From Acidobacteriota bacterium (GTDB lineage Bacteria > Acidobacteriota > Terriglobia > Bryobacterales > Bryobacteraceae), in assembly GCA_016213775.1 (NCBI GenBank), contig JACQZR010000221.1, forward strand, positions 1 to 64,000: a stretch of DNA of 64,000 nt, read 5' to 3'. This document shows, one piece after another, positions 54,957 to 63,449 of the stretch. Position 1 is the first letter of the stretch; every line of letters starts with the position of its first letter. Under the pieces are notes generated by a model. The model did not search any database and was not told the origin of the DNA. It saw only the letters and a list, made by a program, of their open reading frames with translations. The position numbers and the translations under genes are program-made.

Positions 54957-57062
54957 CTACCGCAGCACGCCGATGAGGCTGGAATAATCGTCCGTCCACA
55001 TGCGCAGCTTCTGCCGAACCTCCACGGTTTTCAACGACCCGTCGAACACCTTGTGTTTGAACACCTCTGCCGAGTTGGCGACAAGCACCCAGGTAGTGGA
55101 GAAGCAGTTGCCTTCGTCGCCGTCGTCCTCGGTTTCGATTTGCACCACCTGCTTGCCGAGGTTGGAGGTCACCCGTTCAATGACCGGCTCCAAGTCCAGA
55201 TAGCGATTCGACACATGAATGGCGAGGATGCCGTTTGGCTTGAGGTGCGCGAAGTAGAGCTGAATGGCCTCTTTGGTCAGCAGGTGAACCGGGATCGAGT
55301 CGCCGGAAAAGCAGTCCACGGCGAGCACATCGAAATCATTCTTCGGCTCGCGCTCCAGCGACAGGCGGGCGTCGCCGAGAACTACCTCGGCCTTGGCCGG
55401 AGACTCCTTGAGGAAGAAGAACTCGGTCATGGCGAGGTCGCGCACCATGGGGTTGATCTCATAGAACTTGTAGTGATCGCCGGCGCGGGCGTACCCGCCA
55501 AGGCTGCCTGCTCCGAGTCCGAAAACGCCCACTGTCTGGGGCACTCCTTCCTGACGGGTGCGAATGGCGCGGCCCGCTCCGGTGTCGCGGCAGTAGTACG
55601 TCAACGGCTCGCGGCGGCGCGTCGGGTGGACGTATTCCTCTCCGTGGTTGATCGCGCCATGGAGGAGCGTGCGGTAGGAGTTAGTTTCATTGGGATCGCC
55701 ATCGTCGCGGATGCGAAGAGAGCCGTAGAAATTACGAGCGACAATGCGATGCTCGCCCACGTTCAGTTTTACGGTACGGCCGACGAAGATGGCCAGCATG
55801 AGTACTGCACCGACCATCAGGACCACCTGCCACTGGCCCCAGCCTTCATAGAACCGCGACTTGGGATCGGTGACCAGCGCGGCCACGGCGATGAACCCGC
55901 AGAAGACGATCGCAATGGGGAATTCGTAGTAGGAGTTGAACAGGTAGGGGGCGACGAGGCCGACGAACAGTCCGCCGATTGCGCCACCGACGGAGAGGGC
56001 CAGATAGAAGCCCGTAAGGAATTTCGGGTGCGGTTTGCGCTTCACCATCTCGCCGTGACACACCATGCAGCAGACAAAGAACGACGCGCAGAAGACGGAG
56101 AGCAGGATCTTCATGTTGAAGTCCTCGGTGCCCTTCCAAAGCAGGTAGGCCATGCCGCCGAGCGCCGGTGCCAGCAGCGGCAGAAAGATGGGGCGGCGAT
56201 ACCAGCCGTCGGAATCGAAGCAGAGAATGAACGTCAGCAGGTAGAGGATGAGCGGGGCGACCCACAGGAACGGGATGGCGGCGACATCCTGCGTCAGGTG
56301 CGTTGTGACGCCGAGCAGGAGTGCCGAGGGACAAGCGGCCAGCGAGATCCACATGGCGAACGATCCGGCGGTGGGCGCGACCGCTTCGGCGGCATCCTCA
56401 GGATCGCCGGGCTCGGTGGAAGCCGGCGCGGACGCGCCGCGTATGCTCGTCAGTCCGCTGGCTGCGCAGAGCGCCACGAAAAGGACGTAGGCGAACGACC
56501 ACGCTGAGCCTTGCATACGCGACGGCAGATTGGGCTCCACCAGGATCGGGTAGGAGATTAGCGCCAGCATGGAGCCGAAGTTGGACAGTGCGAAGAGGCG
56601 ATAGGGCAGGACGCCTTTGCCGCTGCGCGCGTACCAGGATTGCAGCAGCGGGCTGGTGGTGGACAGCAGGAAATACGGAGCGCCTACACAGGCAGCGAGT
56701 AGCAGCAGGATCTGCGCCGATGGGTTCTGCCCGCCAGCGGGTTTCCAGTTGACGCCTGGCGTAATCGGGAGCACCGCCAGACTCACCACCAGAAGTCCGA
56801 TGTGCAGATAGGCGTGGTTGCGCGGAGTGAGGGTCCGGACGCCCCAGTGCACATACAGGTATCCCAGCAGCAATACGATTTGGAAGAAGAGCATGCACGT
56901 GGTCCAGACGGCTGCCGAGCCGCCGAACCATGGAAGGATCATGCGCGCAATGACGGGTTGTACCTGGAAGAGCAAAAAGGCACTGAGAAAAATCGTGGTG
57001 GCATACAAGAATAGCCCTGCGCCCGCCGAGCGCTGCGCGGGCGGTTGAATTGAGTTCTCCAT
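54957..57062 (-). CDS. Fused MFS-like membrane domain and spermidine synthase-like domain
   Basis: A 701-residue membrane protein. The N-terminal about 430 residues hold roughly a dozen membrane segments (TIFLSAFLLFQVQPVIARMI, LPWFGGSAAVWTTCMLFFQI are diagnostic of this family). The C-terminal about 250 residues form a spermidine-synthase-like Rossmann domain: VGVFGLGAGSLGGYARAGDH, YKFYEINPMV, VVLGDARLSLEREPKNDFDV, LAVDCFSGDSIPVHLLTKEA. The nucleotide/SAM loop (GLGAGSL), acidic residues and the DCFSGDSIP loop are kept. Whether the enzyme makes polyamines is unknown; the fusion is common in Acidobacteriota and Proteobacteria. It is divergent from the histidine kinase gene. Confidence 0.9.
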   Translation of the reverse strand: MENSIQPPAQRSAGAGLFLYATTIFLSAFLLFQVQPVIARMILPWFGGSAAVWTTCMLFFQIVLLLGYLYVHWGVRTLTPRNHAYLHIGLLVVSLAVLPITPGVNWKPAGGQNPSAQILLLLAACVGAPYFLLSTTSPLLQSWYARSGKGVLPYRLFALSNFGSMLALISYPILVEPNLPSRMQGSAWSFAYVLFVALCAASGLTSIRGASAPASTEPGDPEDAAEAVAPTAGSFAMWISLAACPSALLLGVTTHLTQDVAAIPFLWVAPLILYLLTFILCFDSDGWYRRPIFLPLLAPALGGMAYLLWKGTEDFNMKILLSVFCASFFVCCMVCHGEMVKRKPHPKFLTGFYLALSVGGAIGGLFVGLVAPYLFNSYYEFPIAIVFCGFIAVAALVTDPKSRFYEGWGQWQVVLMVGAVLMLAIFVGRTVKLNVGEHRIVARNFYGSLRIRDDGDPNETNSYRTLLHGAINHGEEYVHPTRRREPLTYYCRDTGAGRAIRTRQEGVPQTVGVFGLGAGSLGGYARAGDHYKFYEINPMVRDLAMTEFFFLKESPAKAEVVLGDARLSLEREPKNDFDVLAVDCFSGDSIPVHLLTKEAIQLYFAHLKPNGILAIHVSNRYLDLEPVIERVTSNLGKQVVQIETEDDGDEGNCFSTTWVLVANSAEVFKHKVFDGSLKTVEVRQKLRMWTDDYSSLIGVLR

Positions 57063-57092
57063 CTAATCCCACTCATCTTACAATGGAAAGGC

Positions 57093-58556
57093 TTGTTAAA
57101 GCCCGAACCGCATCGCAGTCACCGCAGCCTGGGGAGAGCCTTCGGCGATCTGAAGGTACGCCCCAAATTGATCGTGCTGCACAATGTCTTTTTTCTCATC
57201 CTCGCCTGTGCGGTCTACTTTTCGCTGATCCCGCTGGTTGAGAACCGTGTGGCCAGCGCGCGGCTGCGGGAAAGCAGCCTGTTGATGCAGACGTTTGGAG
57301 AGGACCGGGCGTTGCCGCAAATCCCCGGAAGCGAGATTTACGAGTTTCGCGAGGGCACGGCCGAGGCGTTGGGGATCGCCGCCGATATTCGCAGTTGGCT
57401 TGATGAGAATCCCGGGCTCATCTGGCGGGATCAGACGCGGACCGGTCAGATCTACCGCCTGGTTCCGGTGACGGGGGTGTACCGCAGCGCGCGCATGCCC
57501 GATCGCTTCTATGACGAGGTGATGCTGCGGGCCAAGCGCACGTTGTTTGTGGTGCTCGGCGTCATCTATGTTCTTGCGGTGCTGACGCTCGAGTATTTCA
57601 TCATGCCGCAGTACGTCTACCGGCCCATCCAGATGATGCTACGCGCCGATAGCGCCACGCAGGCCGACGACCGCGACAGTGAACTGGTGCGCGACGAGGA
57701 AATTCCCGGAGACGAGATCGGGCAGATTATGCGGTCGCGCAACCAGACGGTGAGCGAACTGCGGCGGCATGAGGATCACCTGGCGGAGGCGCTATCCGAG
57801 TTGGAGCGGATTGCCGCCGATCTGCGCGGCAAGAACGAGATGCTGGAGCGCGCCAAGAAGAGTCTGGAAGACCAGGACCGCCTGGCGAGCATCGGGCTGT
57901 TGAGCGCCAGCGTGGCGCACGAGATGAATACGCCGCTCACCGTGCTCCACGGCTCGATTGAGAAGCTGATGGAAACGGCCGGCGATAAGGCGACGCACGA
58001 CCGGCTGGCGCGGATGCTGCGTGTTGCCGAGCGGTTGAAGAAGATCAGCGAATCGCTGGTGGATTTCGCCCGGGCGCGCAAACACGAAACCGCCGCGGTG
58101 GGCGTGCGCGCCGTGGTGGACGAGGCCTGGAGCCTGCTCGCAATCGACGATAAGGCCTCGGCCGTGCGGTTTCATAACCGGGTGCCGGACGATCACCTTG
58201 TTGTGGGCGACATGGACCGCCTCATCCAGGTCTTCCTCAACCTGCTGCGGAATTCCTTGAATGCCATTGGACTGGATGGGAGGATTGATGTGTGGTCGGA
58301 GATTAGCGAAGAACGGGGGCGGCGCTGGGTGTTGATTCGCGTCGATGACGACGGACCCGGCATTCCCTCCGACGTGCTGCCGGATATTTTCGACGCCTTC
58401 GTCACCACGCGTCTGGATGCCAAGGGCACGGGGCTGGGACTGACGGTGTCGGAAGGGATCGTGCGGCAGCATGAGGGGTCGATTGCGGCGTCGAACCGCG
58501 AGGGAGGCGGAGCGCGGCTGGAAGTCCGGTTGCCGGCGGTGAATCATCATGGCTAA
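57093..58556 (+). CDS. Membrane sensor histidine kinase
   Basis: A 487-residue kinase, probably starting with TTG at 57093. Membrane segments are at about 28-47 (VLHNVFFLILACAVYFSLIP) and 150-170 (TLFVVLGVIYVLAVLTLEYF), enclosing a periplasmic sensor of about 100 residues. A linker and coiled coil follow (SELRRHEDHLAEALSELERI). The phospho-accepting His276 is in SASVAHEMNTPLTVLHG; the ATPase has N box LIQVFLNLLRNSLNAIG, DDDGPGIP, and GTGLGLTVSEGIV. The catalytic layout is complete. Its stop overlaps the response regulator start by 8 bp, so they form a two-component system. The signal is unknown. Confidence 0.9.
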   Translation: MLKPEPHRSHRSLGRAFGDLKVRPKLIVLHNVFFLILACAVYFSLIPLVENRVASARLRESSLLMQTFGEDRALPQIPGSEIYEFREGTAEALGIAADIRSWLDENPGLIWRDQTRTGQIYRLVPVTGVYRSARMPDRFYDEVMLRAKRTLFVVLGVIYVLAVLTLEYFIMPQYVYRPIQMMLRADSATQADDRDSELVRDEEIPGDEIGQIMRSRNQTVSELRRHEDHLAEALSELERIAADLRGKNEMLERAKKSLEDQDRLASIGLLSASVAHEMNTPLTVLHGSIEKLMETAGDKATHDRLARMLRVAERLKKISESLVDFARARKHETAAVGVRAVVDEAWSLLAIDDKASAVRFHNRVPDDHLVVGDMDRLIQVFLNLLRNSLNAIGLDGRIDVWSEISEERGRRWVLIRVDDDGPGIPSDVLPDIFDAFVTTRLDAKGTGLGLTVSEGIVRQHEGSIAASNREGGGARLEVRLPAVNHHG

Positions 58557-59178
58557 TCCAATGACGGAAGGAACAAGCGCGATTGAACTGGCGCTTTTGG
58601 ACGACGACGGCGATTTCCGGACCTACATGGAAGACCTGCTGGCCGATGAAGGGCTGTATCACGTGCGGACCTACGGGCATCCTGACGAGTTGTTCGCGGG
58701 CATGGAGCAGACGCTGGCGGACATCGTGCTGCTGGATATGAAGATGGGTGAGCGCACAGGAGACAAGGTGCTGGAGCAGTTGCAGGCGCGGTATCCGGGC
58801 CTGTGCGTGATCATCGTGACGGGATACCCGTCGTTGGAGGATATGCGGAACACTTTTCGCATGAAGGTGTTCGACTATCTGCCGAAGCCGTTCACGCTGG
58901 CGCAGATACGGCAGACGCTGCGCAATGCGGCCGACGCCTTCGGGTTGGGGAGGACGCCGCATGGACTGCTGCGCGAGCGGCTGGGGCAGCGGATTAAGGT
59001 GCTACGGACCGAGCGCAACTGGTCATTGAAGGACTTGGCGCAATCGGCGAAGCTCAGCGTCTCACAGATCAGTTCCATCGAGCGCGGGGCGCATATGCCG
59101 AGCATTGAGAGCCTATTGGCGATATGCCGGGCGCTGGAAAAGCGTCCGTCGGAAGTGCTCGCTTCGATAGAGTTCTAA
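58549..59178 (+). CDS. Response regulator with XRE-type helix-turn-helix output domain
   Basis: A 209-residue protein. Residues about 12-125 form a receiver with the acidic pocket LALLDDDGDF, phospho-acceptor Asp63 in DIVLLDMKMGERTG, Thr in VIIVTGYPS and Lys in FDYLPKPFT. Residues about 145-205 form a Cro/C1-type helix-turn-helix (LGQRIKVLRTERNWSLKDLA, QSAKLSVSQISSIERGAHMP, SIESLLAICRALEKRPSEVL) in place of the usual OmpR, LuxR or Fis domain. It is translationally coupled to the histidine kinase. Targets are unknown. Confidence 0.9.
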   Translation: MANPMTEGTSAIELALLDDDGDFRTYMEDLLADEGLYHVRTYGHPDELFAGMEQTLADIVLLDMKMGERTGDKVLEQLQARYPGLCVIIVTGYPSLEDMRNTFRMKVFDYLPKPFTLAQIRQTLRNAADAFGLGRTPHGLLRERLGQRIKVLRTERNWSLKDLAQSAKLSVSQISSIERGAHMPSIESLLAICRALEKRPSEVLASIEF

Positions 59179-59179
59179 G

Positions 59180-59356
59180 CTACGCCACGTTACGCTTGAG
59201 CGGCACACGAGCCCCGACGATATCCTCGATTTTGCGGGCTTCGTCAGCCATGCGGTCGGTCATCACGGTGCCGTTCGGCCCGGGGATCGCTGAAAGCCGT
59301 AACAGGCTCAGTTGAAATTCCAGGTAGTTCGTCATGTCCATCTGTGGCTGTGTCAT
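59180..59356 (-). CDS. Possible 58-residue small protein
   Basis: A frame convergent to the response regulator, with stops 1 bp apart: MTQPQMDMTNYLEFQLSLLR, LSAIPGPNGTVMTDRMADEA, RKIEDIVGARVPLKRNVA. The composition is balanced, with an amphipathic first helix and a charged C-terminal helix, and it shows none of the Arg/Pro or Ser/Pro bias of shadow frames nearby. The ribosome-binding site is weak (GTGGGTGT before ATG). No family is recognised. An internal ATG at 59341 is an alternative start. Confidence 0.4.
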   Translation of the reverse strand: MTQPQMDMTNYLEFQLSLLRLSAIPGPNGTVMTDRMADEARKIEDIVGARVPLKRNVA

Positions 59357-59503
59357 ACACCCACTGATCGGATGATTGCCCAGAAACTATAGAGGGGAAG
59401 CCGCGATAAATGACGCGTTTTCAATTAGAAGCGCAAAGGATGCGGCGCGCACCACCAACGGGGTCACAAAGATGCTCGCGCCACACTCCGTTTTGCGCGT
59501 TCC

Positions 59504-61273
59504 TCAGAAGATAAATGCAAGACCGCCGCGCAGCGCCCGCGGCGAATGCACTAACCGCAACGATTGGCCAGAAGGCAGGTAAATCGGCTGATACCCCTGC
59601 GCCAGCATATTCCGGATCTCCGCAGTGGCTTCCAGCTTGCCTGACGTGCCACCGAGCACCGGGATGGGTTGGCGGATCTGGAGGTTCAGTCCCTGGGCCG
59701 GGTTCATGCCCTGGGTCATGTAGAAATGGCCGGGGGTGAGCGAGCGGCCGTTCATGAACTGATATCCAGTGGTGAAACGCGTGCCGGAATGCGGCAGAAC
59801 CGCAGCCATCTGTGTAGAAGCCCAATGCCGCCGCTGCGTGCGCAGGACGTCCCGTAGCTCCGCTACGTCATTGGAGCCCAGGTTCTCCCGTCCGGCTTCC
59901 AGAACCCCACTGTTGCCATATGCGACGGTCATTGTCACGTTCTCACCGAACGACTGTTTGATGGAGACCATGTAGCCTGTGGTGGAATACGCGCCCGCAT
60001 TCAGCACTGATGTCGACGAGAAGAGATCAGGAAGCAGGTCGCCCGCAGCCAGCACGCCTTCGGCTCCGGTGGCGGTGAGAGCGGCATTGCTCACTTTCTC
60101 GCTATAGGCGGAAAGGCCGAAGGTGCGGGAACCAAGCTTCTTGTGATAGCCCAGCTCGTAATTCCGCGCATGTTGCACGCGCGCCGCGCCGTCATGAACG
60201 CTGACGCGGGGGAACATGCCGAGGTTGGAAAGCTGCTGGAACTCCTGCGATTGCACATCGCGAGCATACAGGGCGGTGGGAGGCAGCCCGGAGTTGTAGC
60301 CGAACTCCACCACGCCCCATCCTTCCAGGTCGGCACTCGCCAGCGCGTACGGCGAAAGATAGTTGAGCCGTTGCAGGAAACTGACCGATTCCAGAGTGGC
60401 GCCATAGGACAGCGAAAAGTGGTCGCTCAACTGAACCTGATCGCTCAGGCTGAAGGACATGGTCCGGAACATCGGCGCCGAATCAGGACCGGCGGCCCCC
60501 GGCATGCGTCCGGGGAGCAGAATCTGGCGCATCGTAACGGAAACTTCCGGCGACCGGTAGTCGCCAAACTGCCGGCTGAACGATGTGCGGAAGCTGGCGG
60601 CGGGAATACCGGAGGAGGAAGCGTAGCCGAGATTGCCGGCCACCTCAAAGTTGTTGTGCCCACGGTAGGAAGTGGCTAGTGCGAAGGCCGTTCCAAGATC
60701 CGGCTGGCTGCCCAGTGTGGGCGGCAGGGCGGAATCGCCCGCGCTCAACCGCACTGTCCCACGCGTGTTGGTAAAGCCGGACAGAAGCACACTGTGGGGA
60801 TCCTTGGAATCGATCGGGGCAAAACGAAGAATCGGCCGCGTGGCCAGCGAACCGCGCAGAGTCCACTTCCAATCCTCGCTCATGAACCCGTCCTTCACGG
60901 GCAACGAATACACCAGATCGATTGTGCTCAGCATACCGGCCAGATTGATGGAGAGCACACGGCGAACGCCCGGCTGTATCGAGATGCCGTTGCGCAGGGC
61001 AGGCATGAAGGTGTTCAGAGTCACCTTAACGGAATAAACATCGGAGGGGATGGAATCAAACTGGAAAGACCCGCGATCATCGGTGAGCGTGCGGCTCACC
61101 ATTCGGTCCATGCGGTTGAACAGGAGCACTACTGCTCCCATTTGCGGGATTCCGAGGGCATCAGAGACAATGCCAACGATGCTACCAGTGAGCGTATTGG
61201 GGGCGGGATACACTGCCGGTGCGCTGAACAGCGCTAGTAGTACAGCGGCGGAAATGCTTTTGGAAAGCATCAC
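59504..61273 (-). CDS. Carboxypeptidase-regulatory-domain outer-membrane protein, TonB-receptor-like
   Basis: A 589-residue exported protein (signal MMLSKSISAAVLLALFSAPA). Residues about 28-105 form a carboxypeptidase-regulatory-like domain (LTGSIVGIVSDALGIPQMGA, VVLLFNRMD, TLTDDRGSFQFDSIPSDVYS, VKVTLNTF, IQPGVRRVLSINLAGM). The remainder is a beta-rich region with barrel-like strands (YELGYHKKLGSRTFGLSAYS, NVTMTVAYGNSG, RFTTGYQFMNG). It is smaller than the roughly 1000-residue Oar-like receptors of Acidobacteriota and has no evident TonB plug. The substrate is unknown. The GWxTD gene lies about 100 bp upstream on the same strand. Confidence 0.75.
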   Translation of the reverse strand: MMLSKSISAAVLLALFSAPAVYPAPNTLTGSIVGIVSDALGIPQMGAVVLLFNRMDRMVSRTLTDDRGSFQFDSIPSDVYSVKVTLNTFMPALRNGISIQPGVRRVLSINLAGMLSTIDLVYSLPVKDGFMSEDWKWTLRGSLATRPILRFAPIDSKDPHSVLLSGFTNTRGTVRLSAGDSALPPTLGSQPDLGTAFALATSYRGHNNFEVAGNLGYASSSGIPAASFRTSFSRQFGDYRSPEVSVTMRQILLPGRMPGAAGPDSAPMFRTMSFSLSDQVQLSDHFSLSYGATLESVSFLQRLNYLSPYALASADLEGWGVVEFGYNSGLPPTALYARDVQSQEFQQLSNLGMFPRVSVHDGAARVQHARNYELGYHKKLGSRTFGLSAYSEKVSNAALTATGAEGVLAAGDLLPDLFSSTSVLNAGAYSTTGYMVSIKQSFGENVTMTVAYGNSGVLEAGRENLGSNDVAELRDVLRTQRRHWASTQMAAVLPHSGTRFTTGYQFMNGRSLTPGHFYMTQGMNPAQGLNLQIRQPIPVLGGTSGKLEATAEIRNMLAQGYQPIYLPSGQSLRLVHSPRALRGGLAFIF

Positions 61274-61376
61274 ATTCCTTCATTACTACGGCGGATGGTA
61301 ATCCACCGGTTCCTGCGTCCCGAACAACCGGATCAAGGGAGGCTTCCTGCCGGAACACGAAGCCTCTTGTCCGATA

Positions 61377-63074
61377 CTATACCACTGTAAAAGTAACCGA
61401 AGGGGTCAACTGCTGGTTGCCCACCTTGTCGTTCACCTTCATTCGCAACTGATACTGGCCCGGTTCCATATCCCGGAGAGGCAGAATCTTTTCAATCGTA
61501 ATCTGGTTGGGGGAAGCACCTTCAATCTTGTCCAACTCTTCGGTGAAATCGAAGATCTTCTCATTCGAACCCTGCTTCACCACTTCGTACTCGATGGTGC
61601 CCGAGGGCTTCTTGTGCGTTTCGTCGGTTCCGAAATTGTAAAGCTGCATGTAGATTCCCATCTTCTCGTCGCGCTTGAAGGTGGCGCCGATACGGGGCCG
61701 GACCTTTGTCGTGCCGATGACGAACTGGCCCGTACCAATCTGCTTGGTGGGAACCTTTTCGATCAGGTCGGCGAGCACGACGGAACTGGAGCCGAGCTTT
61801 TCTTCTTCGTAGCGCGGCACATGCAGCGCCGTTTCGTAGTTGTTCAGCGTGCCGCCATTCACATCCTTGACAACGACGTTCAGGCGATACGTCCCGGGGA
61901 TGAGCGGCACGGACTTCTGGTAGATGGAACTGCCCTTCACCGCTTCCTGCATCAACTCCGCCGGGAACTCGACGGTGACGGCTTCCTCGAAGACATTCAC
62001 CACGCGGCGCGCCATCGAGGTGATGCGGGCGTAGATATTGAGGACGCCCTTGGAAACACCCTCGGTGTTCTTGTACTGCAGATCCTTCTTATCCACCTGA
62101 ATGGTGAAGTTGCTGAGGATCGTCGTGTTCGTCAGCCGCATGAAATCCGTGCGCACCTTCACAGGAAGGACGTTATAGCGGATGGTGGACGAGACGGCCG
62201 CTTCCAGATCCTTGAACTTGATGGGTGGCGGTTTCTGCAGATTGGCGAATTGCTGCAGGCGCTCAAACTGGTTCATGCGCGAGGGTAGCGGCTGAGTGCC
62301 GGTCCCGAGGCGGGTACCGTCGGTGCGGCTGAAGCGGTCCGCCTTGTCGGCCATGCCCATCTGTTCCATCAGCGTCAGGCCGGCGTTGGGCACATAGAGG
62401 AGGGCGTCCTTTTCCGACGGATCCATGGTCATGCGATACTCGCCGGTCATTGTCGTATCGACGAATTCGATGATGATGTCCGAACCGATCCCCTCGATCC
62501 AGCGGTAGCGCCACTGTTCAAACGGATAGGTGGAGGTGGTGCCGCCGCCTTCTTCAAATGGGCGCTGATAGGTGCCGCCAGAGGGATGCGATTCGATTTC
62601 GTCGGGTGGGCCGAAAGTGATGTAAATGCGTCCGCGATCGGCTTTCCATCCCGGGATACCCGAAGCATAGCGCTCGTTGGCGTAAGCGATGCGGCGGTAG
62701 TGCTCTTCCTTGAACTCGTTCTCCATGGAATCCGGGCTGGGATCGCGCCGCAGCCAGAACTGTTCGATGAACTGCTCGCGTTCATCGTCAGTGTTCAAAT
62801 TCCGGAAAGCTTTGCGCTCCTCATCAGTGATGATGTAGGTGACATCCTCATTGAGCCATTTGCGGTAGGGTGTTTCCAGCTCTTTGCGGAGTTTGGCCTC
62901 CCGCTTCTTCCGCTCGCGTTCCGAGAGCGGTTTGGCGACCGTTTCGCGATTTTCCTGGGCTACAGCCTTTTTATCCGGGGCTGCACCCTTCTTTTTATCC
63001 TGGGCAGCGGCGGGAGTTGGAGCAAGTAGCAGGGCAATGCCCATACCGACAGCAAACAGCGTTGTAGCTCTCAT
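61377..63074 (-). CDS. Secreted GWxTD domain protein
   Basis: A 565-residue protein with a signal peptide (MRATTLFAVGMGIALLLAPT then PAAAQ) and AGGGAAG three bases before the ATG read as AGGGAAGCT. A Lys/Glu-rich linker (SERERKKREAKLRKELE) leads to the GWxTD domain: YRKWLNEDVTYIITDEERKA, FRNLNTDDEREQFIEQFWLR, RDPSPDSMENEFKEEHYRRI, GRIYITFGPPDEIESHP. The C-terminal half is beta-rich. The domain is widespread in Acidobacteriota and Bacteroidota; its role is unknown. Confidence 0.87.
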   Translation of the reverse strand: MRATTLFAVGMGIALLLAPTPAAAQDKKKGAAPDKKAVAQENRETVAKPLSERERKKREAKLRKELETPYRKWLNEDVTYIITDEERKAFRNLNTDDEREQFIEQFWLRRDPSPDSMENEFKEEHYRRIAYANERYASGIPGWKADRGRIYITFGPPDEIESHPSGGTYQRPFEEGGGTTSTYPFEQWRYRWIEGIGSDIIIEFVDTTMTGEYRMTMDPSEKDALLYVPNAGLTLMEQMGMADKADRFSRTDGTRLGTGTQPLPSRMNQFERLQQFANLQKPPPIKFKDLEAAVSSTIRYNVLPVKVRTDFMRLTNTTILSNFTIQVDKKDLQYKNTEGVSKGVLNIYARITSMARRVVNVFEEAVTVEFPAELMQEAVKGSSIYQKSVPLIPGTYRLNVVVKDVNGGTLNNYETALHVPRYEEEKLGSSSVVLADLIEKVPTKQIGTGQFVIGTTKVRPRIGATFKRDEKMGIYMQLYNFGTDETHKKPSGTIEYEVVKQGSNEKIFDFTEELDKIEGASPNQITIEKILPLRDMEPGQYQLRMKVNDKVGNQQLTPSVTFTVV

Positions 63075-63449
63075 AGCTTCCCTAATGACAGAGTTCGACA
63101 AACTAACCATTATTCTAGAGAACGGAATTGGCAGCGTCAAGGCGGTCTTCCCCCTGGTGTGAAACCTCTGCGCGTGAGTTTTGGACGCGGCGGTCATGGC
63201 GATGGTTACATAGGAGATGGTTACAAGGGAAACGTTCCGGACTTGCTGACAACGAAATGCCAAACCGAGCCGCGACATGCTAAACCGAGCCGCGCGCGTG
63301 AGCAGCGGTTTGCGGATTTCTCACAGACCCTCGCGGCTCATGACCGATTCCGAACCGCGTCCGTTAGGGAAGAAGCTTCCGGGGAGATTCCCCAACCACC
63401 CTCTCGCAAGTGTCCCCGCCCGCACGGATGGTAGAATGGGCGAGGCTGA
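63075..63449. other. Intergenic interval between divergent GWxTD and sulfatase genes
   Basis: 375 bases with no supported gene. Two short direct repeats are visible: GATGGTTACA at 63200-63209 and again about 16 bases on, and a CTAAACCGAGCCGCG-like unit occurring twice near 63262-63296. Promoters for both flanking genes should lie here; I see no convincing -35/-10 pair. Confidence 0.5.

Noticed and set aside
54429-56507. 692-codon plus-strand open frame
   Set aside because: Spans antisense to two supported minus-strand genes (PEGA protein and MFS/spermidine synthase) and the gap between them; no domain, charged low-complexity product.
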